In this document: positions 32,878 through 41,260 of the stretch, in pieces
Position numbering within the stretch: the stretch's first letter is position 1
How the letters are laid out: every line of letters begins with the position of its first letter
Origin: JAQTNA01 sp043743785
Lineage (GTDB): Bacteria > Pseudomonadota > Gammaproteobacteria > Burkholderiales > Rhodocyclaceae
NCBI GenBank assembly: GCA_043743785.1
Contig: JAYTVW010000141.1
Coordinates: forward strand, 1-64,000
Direction of reading: 5' to 3'
Length of the DNA stretch: 64,000 bases
The notes under the pieces: model-generated
What the model saw: the letters and a program-made list of their open reading frames with translations, nothing else
The model's database searches: none
Told to the model about the DNA's origin: nothing
Program-made: the position numbers and the translations under genes

Positions 32878-33810
32878 ATGACCCCTATTGATACGTTACA
32901 ATTCAGTGCAAATGAATTGATTCGTGATTACCCACCACAATGGACGTTCAGCAAGAAAAAGATAGTTTATAATATTTGTTGTTTGACGAATGACCCGTTT
33001 GAAGGGCTTATAACATATTCTCGATGGCCTACCCAGGATATTCCAAAGGCTGTCCTATACAACTCCCGGTTTTCAGTTCTTGAAGGGGTGTATACATATG
33101 AAGGCAACTCGTCTTCCGATGAGATATTATGGCACGTTAGCTTTGCGGACTCTGATTTGTTTGTTGCCTATGGAACAGCCCTTCTTGCGCAGGATGAGCT
33201 TCAAGTAGCTGAACACCCAATTCTTGGTTCTGTCAGAGAGGCAGTGCAATCAAATGCACTGCCAGCGCAAACTGAAAGTGTTAATGGTGACCCGACGCCC
33301 GTTACAATTACAGGGGTCCAGCGGCGATGCGCCATAAACACAATGCCTAATCCAGAGTTGGGTTTAGACAAAGGCCTTTATGGGAATTTATTCTTTTGGG
33401 CCTCATCCAACCAAATTACAAAATCAGTAAGTTTGATTTCCCCGCCATCTATAAGCAACATTCTCGCAATGGCAGCGCCTGATGGCGGAGAAGGAGAATA
33501 TCGTTACGATGAAATAACAAAAATTCTGACAATAGCTTATACGGGATTTCTAGCAGCCCGTATCGATACATGCCGACTACTTAGTGCGAATGCGAAAACG
33601 ATTATTAATACTGGCTTCTGGGGATGTGGTGCTTTTGGTGGCAATCGTAGTCTGATGACAATCCTCCAATGTCTAGCTGCTGACCTTGCTGGCGTAGAAA
33701 TACGGTTCTGGGCGTTTGATCAAGCGGGGGGGGGGGGGACATGCCAGGAGTGCTCACGAGTGGTACTCTCGACTGCGAGAGAATACAAACAATGTTTCCG
33801 ATATAATTGA
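32878..33810 (+). CDS. PARG-like protein with frame-changing poly-G tract
   Basis: 310 codons as read. The C-terminal part (NTGFWGCGAFGGNRSLMTIL, about residues 241-260) matches poly(ADP-ribose) glycohydrolases, which have TGxWGCGAFGGD there. The catalytic GGG...QEE signature is not seen upstream, so activity is doubtful. A run of 13 G at 33726-33738 follows. With 12 G the frame would continue HEWYSRLRENTNNVSDIIDC and then VSREKFEWGESDGN to a stop at 33857-33859, a far more natural ending than the present one. The count therefore decides the C-terminus: phase variation, mutation or sequencing error. A good AGGAG site precedes the ATG. Low GC. Confidence 0.6.
   Translation: MTPIDTLQFSANELIRDYPPQWTFSKKKIVYNICCLTNDPFEGLITYSRWPTQDIPKAVLYNSRFSVLEGVYTYEGNSSSDEILWHVSFADSDLFVAYGTALLAQDELQVAEHPILGSVREAVQSNALPAQTESVNGDPTPVTITGVQRRCAINTMPNPELGLDKGLYGNLFFWASSNQITKSVSLISPPSISNILAMAAPDGGEGEYRYDEITKILTIAYTGFLAARIDTCRLLSANAKTIINTGFWGCGAFGGNRSLMTILQCLAADLAGVEIRFWAFDQAGGGGTCQECSRVVLSTAREYKQCFRYN
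33726..33738. repeat. Thirteen-G homopolymer tract
   Basis: An uninterrupted G13 in the coding strand of the PARG-like gene, in otherwise AT-rich sequence. Such tracts slip during replication and switch frames in contingency genes. Confidence 0.9.
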
Positions 33811-33965
33811 TTGTGTGAGCCGAGAAAAATTTGAGTGGGGCGAATCCGATGGTAATTGATGCCTAGAGCCTTGCTTTATCCTTTTGTTGAGCGTTAGGCT
33901 TTGTAGTTTCTGAGGCTATTCGTGTATAAAATATTAGAACCAAAAATCGGAAAGCATTATTGCAT

Positions 33966-34379
33966 ATGACTACAATATCAAAGGAAAAATATAAACTAAT
34001 TCGTTCTTATGAGCATCCTCTCGAATGTAATGAAATCTGCAATCTCCATCCCTTTGTTGATATGCAAACATTGGCACGGAGCCTTGAGGAATTAGCTCAG
34101 CTAAATGAAAAATACTGGATGAATCTAAGGGATGTGTATAAATGCCACTTGCCAACTGCCGTCCGTGATGTTTTTATGCAAGAGCTAAAGCTTGGCATAA
34201 ACAATCAAATTGTTATATCTCACGCGTTTGTGAAGTCATTTCTACAACACAATTTAGGCAGAGGTCTTTCCGAAGGATTTCGTAAATGGTTTATAAAATC
34301 AAATCCGCAACTAATCATTCCGCAACATATGCTCGATTCCTTTGATGCAGCTTTGGATGTTTGTGAAATTGATAAATAG
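33966..34379 (+). CDS. Hypothetical protein downstream of the PARG-like gene
   Basis: 137 residues from MTTISKEKYKLIRS, soluble, with no recognised domain. It follows the PARG-like gene by about 100 bases (measured from its extended stop) on the same strand and shares the low GC, so the two may act together. Confidence 0.5.
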   Translation: MTTISKEKYKLIRSYEHPLECNEICNLHPFVDMQTLARSLEELAQLNEKYWMNLRDVYKCHLPTAVRDVFMQELKLGINNQIVISHAFVKSFLQHNLGRGLSEGFRKWFIKSNPQLIIPQHMLDSFDAALDVCEIDK

Positions 34380-34634
34380 CGATTTTTTGGTGGTAGCATA
34401 AGTACATTTTAAGTTCTGATTGTATCCCATGTGAAAAATGTAAGATGTGGCTCAGGAGGAGGGAGTTCATTACTTTCATACCTTCTGCTGAAAAAGATTT
34501 CTAAAGGGCCAGTTTCACATTTATGGCGGCAAGACGATCCCTCTCGCGCCATTAATCAGATCACTCCCTCTCTGCTTGGCAGGCGGTAGCGATCACTGAC
34601 CGTTGCATGACACGGGGCTTCCTGCACTGTGGGG

Positions 34635-35120
34635 TTATGCTTTTTCGAATAATCGAGAGTAGACGCCTTCAATTGAGTCGATCTCCGTGAAGCGACCTTT
34701 GGGCACGACTCGTATGTTCTGACGCTCTGCTTTGAAACCATCCTTATTGCCCTTCGTGTGTTTCGCAATCTTGAACGGTTCGAGTTTTTCCGCATTAACT
34801 TCGAAGAAGAAAAAAGGGCCAAGATGCAACGTGATTTCGTTAAAATATATCCAGACTACACATCCGCTTGGCTTTTCTGCCAACTTCGTATGCACTTTCT
34901 GGCTGGATGTCTTGCCGCCAATAATCGACGTCTTGAGTTGTATGTGCCTGATACGTCCTTCTGCTTCAGCGATTAGGTCGTAGCCTGAGTTATCTACCTC
35001 TGGCTTTGCGATCTCGAGAGAACATGCTTGGTGCAGCCAAGAGAGCTTCAATAACTCACCGACAAAGAGGTGCTCAATCAACTTCTCCCGGTATGACGAA
35101 TTCTCTGTGTGCTGTGTCAT
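34635..35120 (-). CDS. PD-(D/E)XK-like nuclease protein
   Basis: 161 residues. The segment VDNSGYDLIAEAEGRIRHIQ followed by LKTS has the layout of a PD-(D/E)XK nuclease core (Asp ... Gln-x-Lys), as in DUF4365-type and restriction-like proteins. It is the last gene of a minus-strand series from the HNH gene at 36749. Assignment is by motif only. Confidence 0.5.
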   Translation of the reverse strand: MTQHTENSSYREKLIEHLFVGELLKLSWLHQACSLEIAKPEVDNSGYDLIAEAEGRIRHIQLKTSIIGGKTSSQKVHTKLAEKPSGCVVWIYFNEITLHLGPFFFFEVNAEKLEPFKIAKHTKGNKDGFKAERQNIRVVPKGRFTEIDSIEGVYSRLFEKA

Positions 35121-35217
35121 GATCTAAGGGGGATAACGTACAAGGCAAGATCCGCTGCGCGGAATCGCGCACAATGCACCCAGACACCTTTTGTTCAATA
35201 GAATATTCTTCTCGACA

Positions 35218-36000
35218 TTATTGCGCCTTCTCCCAATTTAAAGTAATGAAATCAATACCCCATAATTGTATTGTTTTCGTAACGATAGGACGATGGTCGC
35301 CAACATTATCTAATTTATTGAAGTCATTTACAATTTTCAGAGGTTTATTACCTTCGTGATCATCCAGGAATGTAAAACTCTCAATGCCTTGGTAGTCGTT
35401 GCAAAAATGCGCCATTGCTTCCACCTGACAAGTAGTTAAGTCATTGTCAAATTTAGTTCTGGAAATGTGAGTGATTCCGATTCGTTTGCAGCCCCATTTG
35501 TTGTATGCGTATGCAATGGATTCGTAAGTGACGTTGTAGATAAAGTCTCTGTTTTGTTGTGGAATATAGGGAATACCGTGCCATAATCTTCGATATTTCT
35601 TATAGCACTTAGACCCATCATGAGGGGCAAGAATGAGGCCTTTTAGACGACTTCCTTGCCGTTCAGATGGAATAGCAACTAGCGTTACATCGGGGTTCTT
35701 GAATCGGTTCCAATCCGCAAGGCTCGAAATATCCCTTTCAAGAGTCTCAGGGAAGCCATCAAGTACGTGCTGGACAAGATTTCTTTCTTTGAGCCCCAAG
35801 TCTTGTGAAAGAAATTGCCGCATCATGCCTAACTGGGAAAATCCATCCTCCGTATCCACAATAATGCAGTCAACTAAGCTATTTTCTGCAAGCGTTTGTG
35901 GTCTATATCCAACAGGATGATAGATGACAATGCTTCCGCCCGAGCGAGACTCAAGGACGCCCACACGTTTTGCTTCTAGAATTAGAGGGTAGGTTTCCAA
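35218..36000 (-). CDS. Unknown protein between two nuclease-like genes
   Basis: About 260 residues with no domain I can name. The start is unclear: the frame opens at a TTG (36000), 11 bases past the HNH gene stop, so translation may be coupled. A GTG in the first 15 codons is an alternative. The middle (YESIAYAYNKWGCKRIGITH) suggests a Rossmann-like alpha/beta fold. Confidence 0.5.
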   Translation of the reverse strand: METYPLILEAKRVGVLESRSGGSIVIYHPVGYRPQTLAENSLVDCIIVDTEDGFSQLGMMRQFLSQDLGLKERNLVQHVLDGFPETLERDISSLADWNRFKNPDVTLVAIPSERQGSRLKGLILAPHDGSKCYKKYRRLWHGIPYIPQQNRDFIYNVTYESIAYAYNKWGCKRIGITHISRTKFDNDLTTCQVEAMAHFCNDYQGIESFTFLDDHEGNKPLKIVNDFNKLDNVGDHRPIVTKTIQLWGIDFITLNWEKAQ

Positions 36001-36011
36001 GACAGGCGATC

Positions 36012-36749
36012 TTATTGGTTAAGGCAAGTTCTCAGTTCTTCCACGCTCATAGCGGGCTGAGTCAGGTGAATAATTGCGTGACAGTTGGGACATACAGGGA
36101 CAAGATCATCAATCGGGTTAAGCACGTATTCCCGACGAATCTCCGCGAGAGGGACTATGTGATGTACGTGAATGAAACCTCTGCCTATGGCGCCATATGT
36201 AGTCTCAAAGTTGAAATTGCATACCGCACACACAGCCCCATGATGATTGATACAGATTGATCGGGCGTTACTGTTCCGCTCATAAGCATTGACGGAGATC
36301 GTCTTTGCAGTTCCTTCCAAAAACTTTTCAGGATTTGCAACCTCTTCAGGAATTGATATAGGAACTGCGTCATCAGAGGCGTACCAACTGCTGCCGACTC
36401 GGACAAGAGATTTTTGAGTCAGCACTGGCTCAAATCCCTTGATCTTTGCAGGGCCTAAACCATCCTCATCTTGCAGTTCATCAGAAAAGATGATCGGGAA
36501 AGTAAATAGTTTGAAGCAATTTTCCTCTACGAAACGAATGTGTTCCCGACTTTGCGGAAATGCCGGATTCTTGCGACCGGTGAGGTTCTTGGCCCACGCT
36601 TCACTAAGAATCAACGATCTTGATCCTTCAGTGTTTTTATCCCAAGCGCCGAAGATGACCATCTTTTTTTCAACATTGACGAAGGACCAGCTCCACGTCC
36701 AATTGGCACACGTGGCACCATGAGACTGGATGAATGACTTTCGGTTCAT
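36012..36749 (-). CDS. HNH endonuclease
   Basis: 245 residues. The C-terminal HNH domain is clear: CAVCNFNF (first zinc knuckle), FIHVHHIVPLAE (catalytic His) and LVPVCPNCHAIIH (second knuckle and last His). The N-terminal region (GATCANWTWSWSFVN, then IFGAWDKNTEG) is a sensor-like domain I have seen fused to HNH nucleases that attack modified DNA. First of three minus-strand genes; a role in restricting modified DNA is an inference. Confidence 0.85.
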   Translation of the reverse strand: MNRKSFIQSHGATCANWTWSWSFVNVEKKMVIFGAWDKNTEGSRSLILSEAWAKNLTGRKNPAFPQSREHIRFVEENCFKLFTFPIIFSDELQDEDGLGPAKIKGFEPVLTQKSLVRVGSSWYASDDAVPISIPEEVANPEKFLEGTAKTISVNAYERNSNARSICINHHGAVCAVCNFNFETTYGAIGRGFIHVHHIVPLAEIRREYVLNPIDDLVPVCPNCHAIIHLTQPAMSVEELRTCLNQ

Positions 36750-37144
36750 AGTGGGTGTAGGTGAAATACAAGATGTTTATGCACAGGAGCCGGCGTAATG
36801 TCTTTTTTTACCTCGGTCTCTGTCTCGGTGCCAGTCGAGAGATATCATACGCCAAATGTGCTGATGCAATCATGCTGGTTCCGTGGCCGCTTTGGGAAGT
36901 CCTATATGGGTGGCCGCTCTGTGGCTTACTGCGGCCCCACGGCAACACCTGGTTTGTGCCCAAAAGAGTCTGATGACATTGGTAAGCAAAATGGCCGCTC
37001 CATTATCATCAAGCGGCCTGTTGGAATTGTGGACTGGCGGTCCCAGCCTCGGCCTCAATGTTCACTGGGTGCATGCTGCTTCAGCGGTAACTCTACTATT
37101 TCTACTGATTGGCACCGCCGACGAAATCCGAAGTGATTTAAATA
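36750..37144. other. Intergenic junction holding the second direct repeat
   Basis: No gene is convincing. The 30-bp repeat copy 2 (36932-36961) lies here, and base composition rises again to the right of it. Confidence 0.5.
36932..36961. repeat. 30-bp direct repeat, copy 2 (att-like)
   Basis: CGGCCCCACGGCAACACCTG, followed by GTTTGTGCCC, identical to 30698-30727 except one base. It marks the right limit of the AT-rich cassette. Confidence 0.75.
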
Positions 37145-37843
37145 TCATTGACAGCATTTTATTGAAGGTCTGCGCATCTGAGAACTGTTGCTTGCCGAGC
37201 GTGTGGAACAACCTGTTGCACTTGCATTCTTGGTGGGCGAATCCGTACAGGGTCCTTGGCAAGTCGAGTACCAACTCCTCAATTGTTCCGACGCATTGAT
37301 AGGCTCACCAGAAATTCCGCACGGCGATAACTTCAGCCAATTCTCAAGGTCTTTGATATCAATGTCACCTTTCCTGCGATTGATATGAACACTGTGCCCC
37401 ATTTGATAGGGCTTAAGGTGCCTTAGATTGTCAGGGAGTTCAGGGCTTGAGGAGCCGAAATACCAGAAGCGGCGGCCGAGAAGTACGTTCCGGCCGCTCA
37501 GATCGGTGCTTACGTTACTGGCGCCATGAATACCATTGTTATCCACTTGCTCAAGGTCGCCTCGACCATTGGGTCGGTAAATGTTGTCGGGGACAGGGGA
37601 TGCGCTTGGGCGGCGGTCCTTGAAGCGGGGATCGCACCAATACTGTTCGAAGGGCAAAATTTCATCAATCTGCATCACATATACAACCTGATTGTGGCGC
37701 CGACTGCGAACCCCGATGATCCAGTCGCCAATCGATGCGGTTTTTCGGATATTCGGCTTGCATATAGCAAGCGAGCAAACGTCTCCATACGGACGTGGGG
37801 CAGATCCTCCATCGTACTGCACTACGTATCTGAAGATATTCAT
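37145..37843 (-). CDS. Nmad2 (nucleotide modification associated domain 2) protein
   Basis: 232 residues. The N-terminal 165 residues follow the Nmad2 family: YVVQYDGGSAPRPYGDVCSL, SIGDWIIGVRS, FEQYWCDPRF and LLGRRFWYFGSSSPELP. The family was defined by comparative genomics around DNA base modification and phage conflict; its activity is unknown. The last 40 residues are Ser/Thr/Cys-rich and look foreign, so the gene end may be altered. It overlaps the Nmad3 gene by four bases (ATGA). Confidence 0.75.
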   Translation of the reverse strand: MNIFRYVVQYDGGSAPRPYGDVCSLAICKPNIRKTASIGDWIIGVRSRRHNQVVYVMQIDEILPFEQYWCDPRFKDRRPSASPVPDNIYRPNGRGDLEQVDNNGIHGASNVSTDLSGRNVLLGRRFWYFGSSSPELPDNLRHLKPYQMGHSVHINRRKGDIDIKDLENWLKLSPCGISGEPINASEQLRSWYSTCQGPCTDSPTKNASATGCSTRSASNSSQMRRPSIKCCQ

Positions 37844-38733
37844 GTCACTTCTCTTGAATCGCTAAATAAACTCTGAGCGAACAACGCCGCAAGCCATTCC
37901 ATAGATTCCGGGTAGTGCGCGCAATCGAGCACAAATTCCTGCCCCTTCGCAACGGTTTGCAGCACAACAGAACCACCCTGCCGCGACCACCGCGACGGAG
38001 TGCCGTGGTAAGTGAGGCTGGATGGCTTTCCCTCAGGTGAGAACCAAGCGGGAAGGCACCAAACCGACCGAGTCCTGCCTTCGGCCGTTAGTCGCAGCAG
38101 GGGCGAAAATTTCCCAAAACACCCCCCGCCGGCGATACAAGTCCGTTCGCCGCCGAGCACCAATGTTTCCGATCCAAGGTAAATTGTATTGTTCGGACTT
38201 TCGTACTGCGTTGCTCTTACGATATGGGGATGCGTGTGCAACCATGGATAGGCATCCAAAATATCCTCGGTCTGGTTACCTACGGAAAGTATTTCTTCGA
38301 CCTGCAACCAGCCGAAGATCGCATGAAAATCCGGGCTTCCTGGAACATAGCGCCAGCGCGGACCGTATCGCTCAACTTTCCGAAACCAGCCGAAAAAAAG
38401 GAAAAGGTCTCCCCTCCCGACCCGTTGGTTCGCCAAGTGGGACTGCGCAGCGGCAATCTGCCCGAACGCGGGTCGCCAACTGGGACTCCGCTCTAACGCT
38501 GGTCCGCAAATGTCTGGATCAAGATGCACACGCGTTTCCTGATTGATCCGGTTGCCAGTTAGGTGCGCCGCCACTGTCCCGACGTCGACACCGTCGTGGC
38601 GAATTTCGCCGAGGCCCTGTGTGTCATGCGCGGAAGGAATGGGCAGGGAAAGCATCGTGCCATCAGGAAAGATTGGGCTTGGCACGCCTCCATATTGAGA
38701 ATCAAACCCCTTTCGGCTCAATATCAAACGCAT
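37840..38733 (-). CDS. Nmad3 (nucleotide modification associated domain 3) protein
   Basis: 297 residues, full-length Nmad3: LILSRKGFDSQYGGVPSPIF at the start, then GTMLSLPIP, HLDPDI, WRPAFGQIAAAQSHL and GDLFLFFGWFR. These match the family consensus closely. Thought to bind or process modified nucleotides; no activity is proven. It forms a translationally coupled pair with Nmad2, and the frameshifted gene at 38768-39404 is just upstream. Confidence 0.8.
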   Translation of the reverse strand: MRLILSRKGFDSQYGGVPSPIFPDGTMLSLPIPSAHDTQGLGEIRHDGVDVGTVAAHLTGNRINQETRVHLDPDICGPALERSPSWRPAFGQIAAAQSHLANQRVGRGDLFLFFGWFRKVERYGPRWRYVPGSPDFHAIFGWLQVEEILSVGNQTEDILDAYPWLHTHPHIVRATQYESPNNTIYLGSETLVLGGERTCIAGGGCFGKFSPLLRLTAEGRTRSVWCLPAWFSPEGKPSSLTYHGTPSRWSRQGGSVVLQTVAKGQEFVLDCAHYPESMEWLAALFAQSLFSDSREVT

Positions 38734-38767
38734 GGCATTATCTCTCTATAAGAAAATACTGAGGTGC

Positions 38768-39404
38768 TTAATAAATCAGGCCAAACCCAGAATGCGCTGC
38801 TCTAGTGATACGCGTTAGAGCACTCTGCCGAACAAGATTGGTATTTAACTCATTATCAAGCTTGGGCGCAATGGCTCGTCCACGTTCCGTCAATAGTGTG
38901 GATGGACTAAGTGACATAGTAAACCGGCCACGTGCGTCATGTTTGGAACTATTGCTAGTTTCGCCAAGGATCAATGAGTATTGCTCAGCTAGCCTATCAA
39001 ATATCAAATCCAGAACAAAGTATCTTGGTCATTTCTGGTGTAATCAAATGTCTCTGGGCCGAGCCGCCGACCACGCGGCAGAAACTATTTACTATTAACA
39101 CAATTGAGCGCCCATTCTTTTCTAGGGAGTAAAGGAATCCACCGTACATGCCAGGTACCCGCAGGGAGCCGCCGAAAGAGGTCGCGGCCGTGAGTGCGGA
39201 TAATTTTGGCAACTCAAGGGACTCCATTGATTTTAAATGGCCGGCTCTTTTCATTATGAGTGCGTAGAATCGACCTTCGATTGACTCTAGCGTAATTGAA
39301 GGTAGCGACTCAATATCTGATTGCAAAACACTTCTCCTCCGGCGACGTTCTTGCCACCGCTTAAGACTTCTACGCTTGTTGAAACTTCGAAGTCTCGGAC
39401 TCAT
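38768..39404 (-). pseudogene. Unknown gene, probably one frame-broken ORF
   Basis: Two overlapping frames (39404 to 38997, 135 codons, and 39007 to 38768, 79 codons from a TTG). Near 39030 the first frame shifts into nonsense (ILCSGFDI), while the second frame reads YFVLDLIFDRLAEQYSLILG there, so one base change would give a single protein of about 210 residues. It is the first gene before the Nmad3-Nmad2 pair. No family is recognised; the N-terminus is very basic (KRRSLKRWQERRRRRS). Confidence 0.5.
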
Positions 39405-39764
39405 GACACCATCTCCAGGTCAAGTGGTTCTTCGGGCAATATGTGATCTTGACCATTTAACATATGTCAACTCCCGCGCTCACCACCTACTTTATGTCTT
39501 GCCGGGCTCACCAGATGAGCCTAGGCCATCTTACAACTTCCCAATGGCTGCGTTGCCGATTACTACATGAAGGGCCGCTCCTGGCTGGGAACGGCCATTC
39601 ACTACGGCCAAATTTAGGCCGAAACATGGGTTATTTGGCATGCTGACTACACGAATGTGGCCTAATACGTAGTCAGCGGGCCGGATTTTTGATGCAAACA
39701 GCCTAGCTGCCTTTTCCGTTGCGCCTCACACCCCCCAATCGGGAAGGTGCCACTCACCACCCCG
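39405..39764. other. Intergenic boundary region
   Basis: No credible gene. It contains a hairpin GCTGACTAC (39642-39650) / GTAGTCAGC (39669-39677) with ATTTTT shortly after, acting perhaps as a terminator, and a Tn3-type end remnant at 39702-39734. Confidence 0.5.
39702..39734. repeat. Solitary degenerate Tn3-type terminal repeat
   Basis: CCTAGCTGCCTTTTCCGTT followed by GCGCCTCACACCCC matches the right end of the Tn3 element at 28 kb (CCTAACTGCCTTTTCCGTT, then CCACT, then GCGCCTCAGACCCC), with a 5-base deletion and two changes. No matching opposite end is found nearby. Confidence 0.65.
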
Positions 39765-40340
39765 CTAGATCAAGCTTTCCACCGTCCCCAGGAAGGTGGC
39801 CAGTTGGGGGAGGCGGTTCCTCTGGAAGATCTGCACCATCTCCTGGACTGACATCGGAGGCTTCTTTGACCTGGCGCGCATCGTCTTGATGGCCGTGAGG
39901 GCCGGGACCTGGTACAGCTCGATTTGATTCATCACGAAGTCGTCCGGGTGGATCGCTTCGATGCTGTAGGGCTTCAGGGCGTCTGCCGGGAAGTCCTTGA
40001 GGTTGTAGGTGACGATAGCGTCGGCGTGGCCAACGATCGCCGCGGCGAGGACGTGCCGGTCGTCATCGTCGGGCAGGGCCAAGGACGGGATCAGCAGCTG
40101 GTAGTCCGTCACCAGGCAGTCCGGGATCGCCATGTTCATCTGCTCCGCCCGTCGCTGGATTTTGCCATCCAGTTCGGGGCGGGCTTTCAACAGATTGCGG
40201 ATCCACTCTTCATGGATCTGCTCTGTCCACCTGGCGTGGAATAGGTCGCCCGCAGCCAGGGAGAGCAGCAGATCGCAGAGGGCGGCTGGATACAGAACGT
40301 TCGCGTCCAGTATTGCCGTGTATTGAGAGGATCCGGCCAT
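39765..40340 (-). CDS. PIN-domain toxin
   Basis: 191 residues of the PF13470-like PIN group. Acidic active-site residues are seen in ILDANVLYPAALCDLLLSLA (first Asp) and ALPDDDDRHVLAAAIVGHAD (later Asps), followed by AIVTYNLKDFPADAL. The extended C-terminal helical part is usual in this group. It starts three bases after the antitoxin stop. Probably an RNase toxin. Confidence 0.82.
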   Translation of the reverse strand: MAGSSQYTAILDANVLYPAALCDLLLSLAAGDLFHARWTEQIHEEWIRNLLKARPELDGKIQRRAEQMNMAIPDCLVTDYQLLIPSLALPDDDDRHVLAAAIVGHADAIVTYNLKDFPADALKPYSIEAIHPDDFVMNQIELYQVPALTAIKTMRARSKKPPMSVQEMVQIFQRNRLPQLATFLGTVESLI

Positions 40341-40343
40341 CGA

Positions 40344-40811
40344 TCAGTAGTCCAAGCCCAGCTCTTCGTTTATGTCTGCGAGGGCCTGCAGTGCCTGGTT
40401 CGATTGCGCCTTCATCTCCGCCTGGAAGTGGAGGACGTCGTTGAACTCGACGCGGCGATGGCGGCCAACCCTTCTGCAGTTCAGGCGCCCTTCCTCAATC
40501 TGCTTCACCACAAAGGGTCGGGACACGTTGAGGAAGTTGGCGACGTCCTGGGTCGTCAGTTCCTGGTTTTCCGGCATCAGGACGATGGGGCGGCGTTGGG
40601 CCATCATCCCCAGCATGTCGGCGAAGAATCTCAGTGCCTTGGGCGGTAGCTCCAACGTCGGCGCGGCGGTCACATCCTCATCATCAGAGATCAGAGCGAT
40701 CTTCTGGGCGCGAGAGTGATCAAGTGCTGCCATGATGCAGCGCTGCGCGATCTTCGCCATTTCGGCATCGTGTTCGCTCGGTTCTGCTTCAAGTACCGTT
40801 GCGGATTTCAT
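40344..40811 (-). CDS. Excisionase-type HTH antitoxin
   Basis: 155 residues starting MKSATVLEAEPSE. The C-terminal MerR/excisionase-like helix-turn-helix (LTTQDVANFLNVSRPFVVKQ, then IEEGRLNCRRVGRHRRV) binds DNA. Position and spacing make it the antitoxin of the PIN protein. An earlier in-frame start at 40895 is not needed. Confidence 0.8.
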   Translation of the reverse strand: MKSATVLEAEPSEHDAEMAKIAQRCIMAALDHSRAQKIALISDDEDVTAAPTLELPPKALRFFADMLGMMAQRRPIVLMPENQELTTQDVANFLNVSRPFVVKQIEEGRLNCRRVGRHRRVEFNDVLHFQAEMKAQSNQALQALADINEELGLDY

Positions 40812-41260
40812 ATCTATCTCCCGGGTGGTTTTTGCCTCCACGCGTTCTGTGCTGGGCGGGTGAAGGCATGAACTCTCTGAGATTGAATTGTACAACCTGC
40901 GCGAAACAAACGAAACAAACGAAACGAAGAGATGTATTCACCTTTGTGGTACCAGCGGGTGAGAAGATCGAAGGGCGTGCGGGATACCGTATAAACCGTT
41001 TGTCGAGTTATCCCCAAAATCTGTGGGCAAGTCGGGGGAATACCCGGATTGAGGGGCGCAAGCCTCTGACCAAAGGAGGGATTCCACCATCGCCTAATAA
41101 ATAGGCAACCCCGCTTTGGTAAGCGTCAGTCTGGGCTATAGCCAATTCTGACAACCCCGCACCTCCATTTTTCGCGTCAGGCTAGGGTTAGTCTAGTCAT
41201 TTCTGGACACATTCCGAAAAGAGTAATAGAATATAAGCTGACACATCGAGGGACGTCGAC
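40812..41260. other. Intergenic with short tandem repeats and DnaA-box-like site
   Basis: Three tandem 9-mers CGAAACAAA/CGAAACAAA/CGAAACGAA (40902-40928) lie upstream of the PIN/HTH pair. TTATCCCCA at 41008-41016 resembles a DnaA box. Direct repeats of this kind could be antitoxin operators; an origin is possible but no replication gene is seen. Confidence 0.4.

Noticed and set aside
39642..39677. Integron attC-like hairpin
   Set aside because: The 7-bp core sites (GTTRRRY/RYYYAAC) are missing; a terminator is simpler.
40902..41030. Possible replication origin (tandem 9-mers and a TTATCCCCA box)
   Set aside because: No replication initiator gene and only three short repeats; operator repeats for the PIN/HTH pair are more likely.
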